The notes below the pieces were generated by a model. The model was not told where the DNA came from and ran no database searches. It saw nothing but the letters and a program-made list of their open reading frames with translations. A stretch of DNA of 64,000 nt from Phlebiopsis flavidoalba (Eukaryota; Basidiomycota; Agaricomycetes; Polyporales; Phanerochaetaceae), in NCBI GenBank assembly GCA_035772785.1, contig JAOCPU010000010.1, positions 434,001 to 498,000 of the forward strand, written 5' to 3'. Each line of letters opens with the position of its first letter. Within the stretch, counting starts at the first letter, position 1. The translations under genes were made by a program, and so were the position numbers. Shown piece by piece: positions 21,101 through 33,620 of the stretch.

Positions 21101-23545
21101 GGTTACGCATATACTGGTATTTACCACTGAATCAGCTTCGATGCGTTGAAGGGGCATATAGTTGACATGTACCTCAATACAATCAATTGCTGTTTTTTCA
21201 CTCTTCGTCCACCCACGATTGCATCGACGTTTCGTCCTAGAACCGTTTGAGACCCGCAGTCTCGTATTTGCGTTGTGTAGGCCTGCAAAGATCGATTACA
21301 CGTCCTCGAACGCCTAGAAGATATTCAGAACATATGTCCTCACATACTACCATAGACAGAAGAAGAGCCTAACCAGGGAAAATACGTTGAAGGTTCGACA
21401 AGGTGTCCTTGAACCTTGTTTTCACGTTCCGACTGTTTCTCTTCTACTTCCGGCCTGAAGAAGCTGCTGGTGGACATTCATGAGCTTCTCGTTGATCTCT
21501 TGCTCGAGTTTCCTGCATCGTAGTCAGTCACGCACCAACGCAATCCGCGGGTTTGGTGGTACTCTACTGACGTAATTCTTGTCCTTTCCGCTTGCTGGTT
21601 CTCCAACTCGGTTTCTTCGCATTTTTGAGTTGGTCATTCAAGTCTTTGACCTTTCTCTCCAGCTAAAACGGCTCGGTTCGTCAATTACGCGTCGGCACAT
21701 GAATAATTGGATTACTGCTTAACCTCTGTGCGACGTGTCTTAGCGATGTCTTCATCTTCGCTCAACTTCGTTCGCTTCGTGGTCAGTTGTTCTATTTTGT
21801 CCTTCAATTGAGCCAGAACACGCGAGGAAGTCTTCTCGTCACGAGACAGCGTTTTCGAGGGATTGACGTTCTGCTATCGCAAGCACGCTTGCTTGAGCTT
21901 TTCTGTGGTGATTGTCAGCATTCATGTAATGAAGGACGAAGAGGGTGATGCGAAGCGCAGCGAAAGTCAAGATGCTCACAGCCTACGATACTCCTCAAGC
22001 CTATCTTCGGTGAGTGCCATGCTTCCTTGACTGGCCCGTCGCTGAGCCCTCTAGAAAGCATTTATCAGTAACCCCGCATATACTCAACGCCGAACCTGCA
22101 AAACATACCTTGAGCGGAATCAGCATGCGGTTTGAACAACCTCCAGATCTCTTCGGAGCGTATTAAAGCTTTCCACGCTGTTTGTCTGCCGTCCTTTTAC
22201 TACTTGGTCGATGATCTTCTGTGCGTTTGTCCCTCTTGCGCTTCGAATGGGCAATTTGAGCATCGATCTGGGACCCGTTTCCTGGTCGCTGCGGGGAGTC
22301 AAGTACATGTGAACCTCGGATACAAAACAGCGCCTACTTTTGTTCTCCAAAGCCTTCTCAAGCCTTCTTGGCACGCTTCTCCTTCTGCAAATGCGCGCTA
22401 CGTGCTTTTGCCTGTTCGGGCTCAGCGCCTCTTCAAGTTCATCATTGAATATTGCTTTCTGGTCTTCGCGAAGGTCAGCGAGGGTCTCGTAGTTTGACGT
22501 CGAACATGTCCTCTCGCGTGGGTAAGACAGCGATTGTTGGATATGGTAGAGTTTGAAGAGAACGCGATGAAGAATTAAATCATCCTGAGGATAGCAGGAT
22601 ACAGTTTGGGCTTCTACGCTTATGATCATTTACACTCGCACCCGTTCTTGGCGCAGAGGGCTTCAAACCGCTCTGCTTCTCGCCTTGGTCTGCTCCTTGT
22701 ATTGCTTGATTTCGCCGGCGATGCCACGACGCTTGGTTTGGTGAAGGTGGTTGAGGGGTTGAACGGATGGGTTGTGGCGGCTTCGGTGCCTTCTCCTGAG
22801 CCTCCTTTGCTCTCTGTTCGTATTTGCCTTTGGGCCAGCTTCGTATCCAATGACCCCAGCATTAATCTGGTCTATAGTCGTGACCGTGATAGCTCTTTCG
22901 GAGATTGAGAAGCAACTGCTTGACCCGTTAACGGAGTCCCTCCTTGGAAGACGAGAGAAAGTTTTTGGCCTTCACAAGGATTGAGTGGAGATCAGCTGTG
23001 GTTATTGTAGGCATTGTACGTAACACTTTGTTGTTAAGTTTGTATTGAGCCTGATGCTCCAGTGGTCGAAATCCTAAGCAGCAAGGTTGAGACATCCGGT
23101 TATTATGGTTCGATGAGACATACTCACGTCCTCTGAAACCATCCACTCTTTGTCTTCAGAGTCCCGTATCACTGCCAGATAACCCAGCCGTACATTCTTC
23201 GCTGTTTTCCTCCCTCGCGCCTTCGCCTTCTTCTTCAGCCTCCTGCATGGGCTCAGAGCCCTGCTCCTCTCCGTTGCGCGCGAGTCGCCGCGACACGGTA
23301 CACTAAATCTTTGAGCTGACTACTTCGCAATTGTGCGCTTTTAACACCAAGAACGAAGGATTTTTGATAGCGTCCATGAGATTGGACTTCCCGGCTCCAT
23401 TAGGACCTATGACAGAGTGAAGTTGTGGAAGGGGCCGATTGTTTGATGGCCCTTCAGGTTGCGCGTAAGCATTGGCATTTCGTATCAATCAATAAACATT
23501 ACCTGTACGACTTTGAAGTCGCATACTTCATGCGTACAGCGGCAT
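18169..23545 (-). CDS. SMC1: Cohesin subunit SMC1, structural maintenance of chromosomes protein (frame broken throughout)
   Basis: Both ATPase halves, the hinge and the ends are identifiable on the minus strand. From ATG 23545 the N-terminus reads MPL then EVCDFK; after an intron GHQTIGPFHNF and the Walker A box IGPNGAGKSNLMDAI (about 23365-23410), FVLGVKSAQLRSSQLKDLVY, RLGYLAVIRDSEDKEWMVSE, ILVKAKNFL, EAERFEAL, DLILHRVLFKLYHIQQSL and NYETLADLREDQKAIFNDEL. The hinge is at 20830-21157 (KPINDKFRSFAKGARLAVDV, IQYDPAVERAIHHV). The C-terminal half gives TRETFNDIKKRR-like sequence, HIAECIDQVYKDLTKKGK, MGGVAYLSLED, GIKYHAMP, a damaged signature (LSGV for LSGGEKT, about 18531-18550), Walker B FFVLDEVD (about 18440-18465), GNSLVGIYRDQDVNSSRTLT-type sequence and, after a last intron, LTQYDD with stop at 18169-18171. 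SMC1 pairs with SMC3 and holds sister chromatids; it is essential, so these frame breaks are suspicious. Confidence 0.92.
19964..20560. repeat. Cluster of long G/C homopolymers inside SMC1
   Basis: Four tracts fall within 600 bases: G7+G6 (19964-19978), G8 (20203-20210) with a further G6, C17 (20271-20287) and C11 (20550-20560). They lie in the coiled-coil-coding half of SMC1, where runs of Gly or Pro would break the helix, so they are either in introns or sequence artefacts. Confidence 0.7.
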
Positions 23546-25557
23546 TCACGCTCAGTGTTTTGGTTTCATAGCACGCAGTAGGGGGACGGCGAAGTCCATG
23601 AAACGCGATTCAGTTAACCACTAGGAGACCAATTGTATAGGTACGCCACGCATGAGGTACGTTCGACGTTGCGCGTCGACTATATCGTCACGTTTGCAGC
23701 TTTGTGGCAAGGGGGGCGTCTGTCACGGCATGTCACATGCGTTTCTGAAGCGCTCTGCGTGACCGCTGGAAGTTTGGATGTAAACGTCTCGAGTTGAATG
23801 TCATTGCCAAGCGGATTATTGACTAAAACAACGATGAAGCATACTGGATTTTAGCTTCTGAAAGCAGCAATATGACCTTTCATTTGTCTATTGTCCATGA
23901 ATGTTAATAAACAGGTCACTTCATTCAGCATCATCGGCCTTTTGCTAATGCTTTCAGCTTACTTGTCTATCTTCAGGGCGACATGTATGCGTTACCTCAC
24001 GCTAAAGAACTATACTTTAAGGTCAATATTGCAAATCGTAAATCATGCAATCATGATGAGAATTGATCCTCATGCCAACCGGTATCACGTACACGCAGGA
24101 AATTACGTCGTGTGGGAGGCTAGCGGTTTTACGGGGCTACGACTGTTAGCTCCTTGTTTTCAGAAGCTTAGCTGCAAGTTGTCAATTCATAGTATAAGAG
24201 CACATAATAAGCTCTTTGTATCAACAGGATAAGGAGAGGGACGTAGCGGAACATAATGTTCGAGTATCTATTTAATTGGCGATCGAGGGCTGAACGAAGC
24301 GGGGGTCCCGGTCTTCGATGATGCCGCATAATATCGAAAGATGGTCATACCTTTTACAGGTCCTTTTCAAAAGAAGTGGCAGTCGGCGATTGCGCTTCCC
24401 ATTTTATTGGTGTCCGTACAAATATTCCCCTTTGAAGGTAATCGTATATTCCTCACGGTACACATCAGTCACCAGCGCGGCGGACGGAAGAGTGACACCT
24501 CCCAGTACTATCATGTATACTATTACACTGCACACGAGTGAATGCCTCTTGAATATCCTAACATGTAGTAGAAATCATATGTTACTAATGAAAACTCATG
24601 TCACAAAGGACAGCTATCGGTGATATTTTACCTACCTCAGTGGTTTGACCAGTCTATCGGTACATAAGTGCTATACATACAGGAAAACACGGGCGCTGTA
24701 GATAAAAACAGCTCAGTAATCAATTTTAATGCGCACAACCCGCTATTGCATCCACTACCCACGTCTACTGTAACTGTTTGTGTGGGAGATCTTAGACACG
24801 AGATCGTGGATTACCAAATGTCACCCTTACGAGAGCGCAGTGACGCACACGATAGGTGACCCGGGCTTCTGTCACGATGTACCACTTGAAAAGGCACACA
24901 GTATGTGTACGCGGAACACAATAATATGGAGGCGCAATCGCCGACTGCAAATTCTTTTGAAAAAAGGACTGTTAAGGTCTCTTATCAATCATCGAAGTTT
25001 ACCACCGTTGAGCAGTCCAGAGACTGCCACTTCGTTACTTCCTACAACTGTGGTCACACAGCTGACGTCTCGCTGTGCCCCGAAAGCCTTTACCCTTCCG
25101 GCTGTTTCCTGAATAATCATTTGATGACCAAAAGTTTCTTCGTTGACAGAGGGCTCCTCCTATTGACGCAAGCAATTCAAGCGAGTAAAAATATTTTCGA
25201 GTCAGAGGGCAAACGATCCTGGATTTTTATGTCTTACTCAAGTTGTGTCTCTGTGTCATTTTTATATTGCTCCTCTGTTTCCTTTCGAGATCTCTCAATT
25301 CAGTGTCCCGTTCGGTATGCAGTAAGTTCCGTGACTTTCGTTGTAGCGGCCAAACAATCAAACGAGGATCAAACAACACTTTGTGGGCCAATCAAGGGGG
25401 CGCTTTCGTAAACCTCCTGCATTCTTTCTCTGAAGGGTAGTCCTGTTCTGTCAGATTATCGCTGCGCTAAATCCTCATGCCCGTTGATTCCCGAGGCTCG
25501 GGCTGGCAATGATACTCGTATATCATGCGAGGACATAACCTTGCAATGATAGATGAC
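23546..25557. other. Gene-free stretch between divergent SMC1 and adenylate-forming reductase 1
   Basis: The first few hundred bases should hold the SMC1 promoter. The rest is AT-richer. Open frames at 23891-24232, 24780-25112 and 24905-25411 (plus) lack any motif I can name, though the first contains a hydrophobic stretch (FSIIGLLLMLSAYLSIF). A decayed or badly sequenced gene could be hidden here, but I cannot support one. Confidence 0.4.
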
Positions 25558-28500
25558 ATGCACAAGGGATCCGCGCCTCGTCCTGAACTGCCCCTCATCC
25601 TGGATTCCGTTCTGATTCTGCTCCTCTTGACGAACCGCTACCTAATTTGGCTTGAATATGTAGATTCTACATTCACGCAAGCGCAACGGTTCCAACTCGT
25701 GGTCTGCTGTTGCCCCTCGCCCGTAACAGAATCGTCCTCTTCGGACTAAAGTTCTATCTCCTTCTGTGCTGACCTGAGCTACTCAAGTCACATAGCTGCC
25801 CACATCTTTCAGAGCCTGTACAGAAAGCGGGCCGGAAGGTAGAATCGTAGTCGAGGTGGGGGGGTTCTCCTTTACACACATCAAGACACAAGCGAGTTGC
25901 TATAATGCCGCTGTGTAATGTTTGGGGGCTCATGCGGCGCGGGAGGGACTTTGTCGTAAGTTCCCAGCCTTAATGGGATCCAATCCCTCTAAACCGGGTA
26001 AAGTTTGGCAATGACCGTGTACTCCCATGTCGCCACGAACTATGTCCCTCAAAAGACGCATGTCAGCCATTATGCTACGAACCACCGTCCGGCACTTCCG
26101 TGGTCGTCCGATCACGCAAGTCACTGACGAGCACATACCGTGGGAACAAGGGTCGAGGTGGATGAGCTGGCCACTCAGAAGGCAGTCTCCGTGTACGCAG
26201 GTTCGTATCTCCCTTGCATTGCGATGAGACTGGTTCCCGGTCGCATCGTAGATCCGACGTGGGAAGTCATAGGAATCCTCGACTTATCCATCTCCCTAAC
26301 AGCCCGCCTGTATCGGAAGATCTGGCCATGATGATTCACTCGTCTGGCTCGAACGGGTTATCCTAATCCATAACCTTTGTATCATCGACGAATACTCCGA
26401 TGGGGATGAGACATAGTAACGAGAGCCCGTCAGGTGCCCGTGCTCATGATAAGGCTAAATAGCACTAACCCTTATTGCGCAGACCGGTCTTTGGTGAGCC
26501 CCAAGAGCTGCTGTGTCCCAAATTTGCTTCCTAGTGGTTTTGCCAACTTTCACTCCAAATGGGTTTCCCCTACAAGTGTGTTTCCCATGAGTGCGGAAAG
26601 CCCGTGTGTCCGTGCACAGCACCACAGTATCCATTCGCCAGGGTCCTGATCGCTCACCTCAACCCCCCAAAACATGTCTATTCTGAAGATACGCGCAAAT
26701 ACTTGACACAGTGACTCCGGCTATCGGGGATAGGCACTCACTCTTCGTTCATAGAAGTGCAAGTTACTTTTCTTCAATTGTCGTACTCTAATCTTGCTCG
26801 ACACTGAAAATCGACAATTACAGGCACTTCGTCCATAGCGGAAAACATGTCCCAGGCGGCTCTCAACTCTCAAATAGACAGCTATCGCGACCTAATACTC
26901 AAGCCGACATATTAGGACACAGATATTAGTAGAAAGTCCTCATTCTTCACAACATCGGGGTGATGTTGCGCTGATCAAGGCCCCTCAGGTAATACAGCGG
27001 AGGACCAACTGTCTACCGTTGATTTGGCGACAAGATGGTCGCTGCCGGAGTTCCTATCTTTGGGGCGTACGGAGGCACGGAGACCGGCAACACCCCACCC
27101 AGCTTTGGAACGAAGTCCCTCGATCACAGTTGGTAGGCAATCCAGACTGGGAATGGCTCCGCATCGCAGATACCGCAGACCGTAGAGTGGGAGCCACAGG
27201 GAGATGGCTCGTACGAGTTGATTGTGTTTGCTATGTCGCCTCTGATTCACTGTCCTATCCTTGATTTAACATTTGACTGTAGGAAAATAAAGTGATTACA
27301 GACTAGGAGCGTACAATGTGCCCGGGGGAAAATAAGGCATTCGCAAACGTCAGACCTATTTGTACCTCATCCTACTAAGGAAGGTCTATGGCGTATGTGA
27401 GTGTTAGTGGATTACGTAAACATTTTTCGTTTACTTATACACTTGGTCTCGAAGTGTCGGACGTACGAACAGACGACGTTATCATCCTCAGCACCGGTAT
27501 GTTTTTTTGCATGCGGGTTTATTTTCCAAAGGACTCAAAACGTTTCATTAGGCGAGAAAATAGTTCCCCTTCCACAGGAGGGCACTGTTAGGAGCCACAT
27601 CCAGTCCGCTTGTAGCAGGATGTATTATTTGTTCGGCAGAGAGCGTGAACAAGCTGGCATTCTCATAGAGCCAGCCACATGGACACACAGTCGAAAAAAA
27701 ATCCCCAGAGACGACGTTTTGCAGTTGCAGTATTTCGTAACAAAATATGGTCAGTACAACTTATTTTTACCGTAATTACCCGCGCATGAACTTTCAATAT
27801 CGTGTCACAGGCCTGTTGTAGAACAAGCAAATGCGACCGCTCCAGCTTTTTCGGCCCGAATTTTCAAGGAGATGAATTCTTGTGGCTGACAACCCATGAT
27901 AGACCGATGCCCTCGATCTGCGAAGGGCGCTGTCCGTTCGCAAAATGTCGCTCAACGCTATACGCAGGCGATATTGACAGCTGTAAGGAAATATCCTCTT
28001 ACCTTTCGCTGATATTAACCATCCAGGCAGTTTTTATAGACTATCGCGGAAAAGCTCGAATGCGAATGGAATCGACCCTCCCCATCAATTGGGAGTCTGG
28101 AAACATATCAACCTTGGCTGTTGGCACATGCGAAAGCAATCATCGATGGTGAAGACTATCCTTCACCGAAGACTTCGTGTTTGCGCAAGGGTTTGGGATA
28201 GAGTGTGTCCCTTAACATTGTAATCTAGTGCATTATTACTCAATAAATGATATTTCTTCGCAGCTTTTGAGCGCGACGTTCTTCAGGACAACCGCATAAT
28301 CGGAGCACTCCGATCGTCTACCAAAGAGCACAGACCGCTCTGCGAATTGCCATCACTGTCAAAACTTCATATTCGAGCATTCGAGTATACGACGCATTGC
28401 GATCGCCATTTCAGGTCTCGTTCAATCAGGCTCCGTGAAGTACCATTGCCGAAGCTCGGCGTTTCAACGTGCAGAAATACCAGACTAATGGTGGAGAGAT

Positions 28501-29898
28501 TCGCGGCTGGTTTAGCCCCGTCAAATGCGCGAGACCCCAAAGAGATGCTCGGCTCGACCGTTGTGTTGTTGACCGGCGCCACAGGCAACATTGGATCTCA
28601 TATCCTAGCCCAGCTTCTTACCGACGAAAGCATCTCGCGTGTATACACTTTGGATCGGCCTCTGCAGATCCGCTTCAGAGGCTCCAGGCGGCATTCGAGC
28701 TTTAGAAGACTGCCAGTTGATCTCCTGCACAAGCCCAAGTTCATTGCGCTTGCGGGGGACGTCACACTACCTAACTTTGGGCTGCCCGAGGAGGCAATGA
28801 GGGGGTACCATGAGGTGAGTGATAATATTCACTTCGTCAATTATCCTGCCGATAGCTTCTCAATAGGTCACCACGTCTGTAACCCATATCATACACAACG
28901 CCTGGTCGGTCAACTTCAACCTTGCCCGCTGCACGCATTCGAGGGACAAATAGCTGGCGTTCGGAAACTCGTTGATCTCTGCGCTGCTGCCGGACATACA
29001 ATTCGACTGATGGTCACGTCCTCGGTTGGCGTTGCGAACGGCTGGTCGCAGGGCACTGTTCCCGAGGACATACTCCCGGATCCTAAAGTCGCCTCGAGAG
29101 CAGCGGATACGCCGCATCAAAATATGTCGCGGAAAAGGCGCGTGTTGTTTGGAACTTGTGCTACGTATATATTGAACCTCTATTCCTCAGATCTTGGAAG
29201 CTGCTTCAACATGTGATCTGTCAGTCCTCGCAGTGAGAATGGGCCAAGCTTGCGGTCCCCGGTCCACGGGGGCGTGGGGCACAAACGAGTGGCTTCCAAT
29301 GTTAATTAAATCGAGCGCCACTCTAGGGTGCCTCCCCGACATGACTGGTGTATGTAGCAGTTGCTCCCATCCTGAGCTTGCTGACATAGGCCCCTTAGCC
29401 TGTTTTTCCTGGATGCCGCTCGATGCTATTGGTTGCATCTACAACGACTGGGGGTAACGTCTCCCTTGGTGATTTACCGCGAATCGTGAATGTCGTTCAT
29501 CCTCTACCGACCACCTGGGATGTCATATACCGCGGTATCTGCGACGAAATCGTGCTCTGAAGTACCCAGAATCCCTCTCGCTGATTGGGTCTCAAAACTG
29601 GATCATTATTGCGGAACATGCTACTGAGAATGACCTGGCGAGTATGGTACGTATCCGTCACAGTGCCGTTTATTTCGTTCATGAATAACCTTCACAGCCT
29701 GCTCTCAAAATACTCGAATTCTTCCGCGATCTAGCAGGTTCTAGTGCCGCCTCCAAAGGAAGCGCGGTCAACCTCGTATTTGATACGGCGCAACTTTGGA
29801 ACTCGAGCAGAACGGCTCGCGAGCTCCAACCCATCTCTGAAGAGCACGCTCGCGTGTGGGTCAAATATTGGAGGGATATTGGATATATGAAATCGTAG
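25558..29898 (+). CDS. NRPS-like adenylate-forming reductase 1 (A-T-R architecture, frame broken)
   Basis: ATG 25558 gives MHKGSAPRPELP, the same start as the paralog at 36.5-40.6 kb. The adenylation domain follows in pieces: MLRTT, core A3 as MMIHSSGSNGLS (about 26325-26360; family IHSSGSTGxPK), GVPIFGAYGGTETGN (about 27040-27090), EWEPQGDGSYEL, FATSDLFVPHPTKEGLW (about 27335-27385), RTDDVIILSTG^GEKIVPLPQEG split by an intron, IIFGREREQAGILIEP, and NATAPAFSARIFKEMN. A carrier-domain remnant (NRIIGALRSS, NFIFEHSSI) precedes the reductase: VVLLTGATGNIGSHILAQLL (Rossmann GxTGxIG, about 28559-28618), SRVYTLDR, FIALAGDVTLPNFGLPEEAM, LMVTSSVGVANGW, VRMGQACGPRSTGAWGTNEW, NVVHPLPTTWDVIYRGI and a tail ending YWRDIGYMKS with stop 29896-29898. 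Such enzymes activate an acid as adenylate, load it on the carrier and release an aldehyde with NADPH. The substrate cannot be read here. Confidence 0.85.
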
Positions 29899-30739
29899 TT
29901 TGTGTTCCCAATTTTATTCAGCACAAATATGTGTGAAAACAACCAGAAAGACGCATTGAAAAATCAAGTCCAATGAGCTCGATTGCTGGTAGACAATCAC
30001 AGGTGCTTCGAGTCGACAGTGGCGATCGTGTCCAGGACAGTCTGAATAATGCTCATCAATGCCAGTTTAATTTGAAGCCGCTCGAAACGCAGCAGAGGCG
30101 CTTTTTGTCCAAGTATGTAAACTGTTTGCACAATCACCGGTCCTCATGGTCTCATGAACATCGCTCGCGACAAATACTCTGAATCGTTGGGAGTCTCACT
30201 ATACATCGGACAAACGCGGTCGGGGATTGTGATGAGAATCTTATCGGCCTCTCACGACCAGAGAATTCTGCTTTGAGCATGCCCGCCGCCTGTATTCGAT
30301 TTAACGCAGACAGGCATAGAACATCTATGAACGCACCTTCTCTGTTAAGGATTAAGAAATTGAGGGCTTTCATGGGTTGAGTTAGATAACCTATAAATTT
30401 GTAAGTATCTTGCACATCATCCGTCGGAAGATGTAAAATACGACGTACGAAAACCATTTTCGGTCATGTACCTCCTAACTAGTTTTTCCAGGAAGGAAAG
30501 GCATAACCGTATGATATCGAATGGAAATGTTACATATTCATTCCTGACCGCTCGAAACGCGAGGATACGTCCGGCCGACGCATACGATATCGATCCGTTA
30601 TCAGTTATTAATGTGCTCGTCATGCACAGAGCGTGAAAATTGAATTACATGGGTGTGCTACATACTTTTATTCGGAGTAGAGGCAATTTGGGGAAAGCAG
30701 GCTAGTCATAATCTGCGAGAACAGATGCGTAGTATCGAG
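29899..30739. other. Convergent intergenic region
   Basis: This lies between the ends of reductase 1 and RPC31. A minus-strand open frame at 30152-30457 (101 codons) is the longest, with no recognisable motif. I see nothing supportable. Confidence 0.4.
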
Positions 30740-31614
30740 CCATGTCAAGGCATAGATTTCATACCTCCCCCCTCCTTCATCTCCTCCTCCAGCGAAATCA
30801 TCATCTCTCTCCCTCGCCATTATCGAAATAGTTTCTCTGCGTAATCGTTGTCGTATTCTTCGTCAACGTCATAGTCCTCGTCTAAAGGTTCTGAGCCGGC
30901 TTGCGATCCTTCAGCGTCGGATTTTTCCTATAGTGAATAATAATCAGTTTCTGAAAAGACATACAGAGAAATACTGACAAGATCAGCTGCGTCATCCGCT
31001 AGCTTGTCAAGGTTAAGCTTCTTCCTTGACGTTTTTCACGGTCACCTAGAAATACATGAGCACATATACTGGTACCGTAGGTGGTGTCACTAACCAGTTT
31101 TACGCCTTTTCGGATTGAAGTAATCTTCGAATATTTCCTGCGGAAAAAGAACGGCTGGTGTAGATCCTTTCGTTTCAGTGTTGGGTGAGAGGTCTGTGAT
31201 GGCCGGTATTTGTCAGAATATCGCGGTAAATCTACACTTCATTCCAGTTCAGGGGCCATGTATCGATATGCCAATGTTTACATACCAGTCGATTTCGAGG
31301 TCTCAGTGATATAGTACGCGGATTGACGTAGACGGGTCGTGAATCCTATCTGCAACTGCGCGACGCGCTTTTCTTCCGCATTGTATTCTGTGAGCATTGG
31401 CAGAGAGTCCAATGGCTTGAAAACGGTCGAACCATGGCATTTTTGGAAGGAGATTACTGCACTCACTGGATACAAGTCTGTCTGTTCCCGAGACATGTTC
31501 TGAATATCAGCGAATGTTAGACCCATCGGCGGGAGGGTCGTTCCTCCACCAAAGCCCCCTCGCCCGCCCAAAGCCTCCACGACCACCTCTACCACCACGA
31601 CCACCTCGTGACAT
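30740..31614 (-). CDS. RPC31: DNA-directed RNA polymerase III subunit RPC31/RPC7 (frame broken)
   Basis: ATG 31614 opens a Gly/Arg-rich start (MSRGGRGGRGGRGGFG) typical of this subunit. Then TTLPPMGLTFADIQNMSREQ and TDLYP lead to a GTGAGT intron, PLDSLPMLTEYNAEEKRVAQ, LQIGFTTRLRQSAYYITETS, an intron, RYSDKYRPSQTSHPTLKRKD with LHQPFF, then EIFEDYFNPKR in a shifted frame. The C-terminus is strongly acidic (SEPLDEDYDVDEEYDNDYAE, GGGDEGG), as in all RPC31 proteins. RPC31 joins RPC82 and RPC34 in the initiation subcomplex that lets Pol III make tRNA and 5S rRNA. Slips occur in the Gly-rich start (an extra GCG-type insertion), at QPFFF and in the acidic tail. The exact stop is uncertain. It shares a 268-base upstream region with the ALY/REF gene. 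Confidence 0.88.
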
Positions 31615-31882
31615 GACTTGTAAGCTCGAGGGACAACTGAGGCTGCTGCTGGTCTAGAAGACAAGGATGAGGCAGTTCGTGATGGGCGTTGATCAAAGTT
31701 GCTATACTGAGCAATACAAGCCCCAGGTAACAACGCGTTTCCAAACTCCGCAAAGGACTAATAAGAAACTCGGCGCGTGTCAGGTCTTTGACCACCAACA
31801 CCCATCTCCCCTTTACCTCGTCGACACCGTTGTCGCTGTCTCTCAACACTACACCGACCTATTGCAATCTATACTGAACGCC
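31615..31882. promoter_or_regulatory. Shared upstream region of divergent RPC31 and ALY/REF genes
   Basis: Only 268 bases separate the two start codons, so both promoters and 5' leaders must lie here. A pyrimidine-rich plus-strand tract (about 31795-31875) precedes the ALY start. No TATA box is evident for either gene, which is usual for housekeeping genes. Confidence 0.55.
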
Positions 31883-33324
31883 ATGGATCAGACACTCGAC
31901 GAGGTGAGTTCTTCGACGCGTGTTGCGCCACACGCGGCCGTTGTGCTGCCAGCGTGAGCGACGTTGTTGACTTTGCATCCCAGATCATCGCCACTCGTCC
32001 CAAGACTCCCCGCCGAACAACCGCCCGCCGCCCAACATCGAAGGCTCAAGTGCTCGGAACGTCCAACAGCCCTGTCACACGCGCTCGTGCTGCTCCCGCC
32101 ACTGCTAATGGTGCCAAGGGTGCCGGAGTCTCTCCTACAGCTCCCATGGACAAGATTATCGTCTCCAACCTCCCTCCCGATGTCAATGAGCAACAAATCA
32201 GGGTAAGTATATGTTTTCATCTAATTTGGCTCGGCTCTGACGTGTCTTCAGGATCTCTTTTCGACGACCAGTAGGGCCACTCAAGGAGGTCACGCTCAAC
32301 TACGACAGCAAGGGCGTCTCCAAAGGCGTTGCATCGGTTCACTTCTCACGCAGGGGTGACGGCAACCAAGGGCCTACCAGCAATACAACAACCGCCTCAT
32401 TGATGGAAGTTAGTATCGGCTGCTTTCAGATTACCTCTTTCCATGCGTCGTTATTTGCCTTCACCTCTCAGTCTCGACATTGTGGAGTTGCGGTCGAGCG
32501 GTTTTGGGGATGTTGGACACTGCATGAGACGAATCCGGGCTGCCCTTGCAGATGCCGATGAAGATGCCAAGACGAGGTTGCCTCTTTCTCCAGTGCCCTT
32601 CGAGCACGTCGAAACCATCCTTGGGGTTCTGGAGTCTCGACGACGTATTCTGTCCCATCATAAGGCTGTCTTGATGTGCGCTCGGCGATGACATGATCAC
32701 TCTCGCCGTTTCGGCAACTCCAGCCTGGGCAGATTACCGCTCGCAATCCGGTGCTTCCAGCCTTCATGGTCGGTACAGCACGAGTACGGGCCTTCATCGG
32801 CTCGCAGTGTGGTTCGTTCGCTGTATACCAAGATTCGTCCATCTGTTTCAAACTGCAGAGAAAGCCTCGCGCGCATTATCGCAAGACGTCAATCTTGTTC
32901 CTTTTGCTTGCTTGATCCTCTGCTGAACAGCAAACTGACAAAAACCTCTACTTTCCCGCCCGTCATCATCCTATGTCACCAGAACGCCCCATGAAGATCG
33001 AAATTATTGTGTCGACCCCTCTCGTGCTCCTGCCCCCATCGCTCGCTGCGCGCGTTGCCCCACCCCCGACCACCGCTCCCGCTTGCTGATGGCGCCGTCA
33101 GGTCAGTTCGCCGTCCCAGGATCGCCATCCTATACTATGGTCCCAATGGTTCAACGCTAATAAGAACGTCGTTTTCGTTCCATAGAAATGGTGCTTCGCC
33201 CTCGCCGGGGACGTGTGTTGGTGCACGAAGGAGGAATGAGAGGCCGGCGAAGACCGCCGCTGATCTTGACGCCGAGCATGGGAGGTGGGTTGTCTCACTT
33301 CGTCCCTGGTACCCGGATATTTAA
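31883..33324 (+). CDS. ALY/REF (Yra1-type) mRNA export adaptor with RRM (frame broken)
   Basis: Exon 1 (31883-31903) is MDQTLDE, then a GTGAGT...CCCAG intron (31904-31983). Exon 2 (31984-32202) is a clean 73 codons: IIATRPKTPRRTTARR, then RRM start KIIVSNLPPDVNEQQIR. After intron 32203-32251, exon 3 encodes DLFSTT, VGPLKEVTLNYDSKGVSKGV, ASVHFSRRGDG, AYQQYNNRLIDG, with three single extra bases (near 32268, 32361 and 32367) and almost no substitutions. A final exon from 32983 gives RPMKIEIIVDPSRAPAPIAR, a damaged Gly/Ala/Pro-rich part and the C-terminal RNERPAKTAADLDAE box that recruits the helicase Sub2/UAP56 in known family members. The protein couples mRNA to the export receptor in the nucleus. 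The gap between exons 3 and 4 is unusually long (about 570 bases). Confidence 0.9.
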
Positions 33325-33620
33325 TATCGCTGCAGGATTACACCTCTAACAGTGCTACTGCTGCCACCACTGCTTAATCACCTGTGTTACTATTCTCGTT
33401 CTGCAGTTTTTCCCGCTTTTCGTTCGCGCTCCGCGGACCTGTCTCTGAGCTGTGCTTCTACCTGTCTTGCCGTATTATACTATAGTCTCGCAAAATTGTT
33501 AACCCCAATGCCTCTTCTCGAATAGTATTCTGCATTGCCCAATGCCCGAGACTGAAATTCTGCGTATGTTGCGACTTGTCGTGATCGTAAACCTCTGGCT
33601 CAAGCGGCGCGGCACACGGT

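Noticed and set aside
24905..25411. 168-codon plus-strand open frame upstream of reductase 1
   Set aside because: Considered as a 5' part of reductase 1, but the paralog starts at the equivalent of 25558 (MHKGS) and nothing upstream matches.
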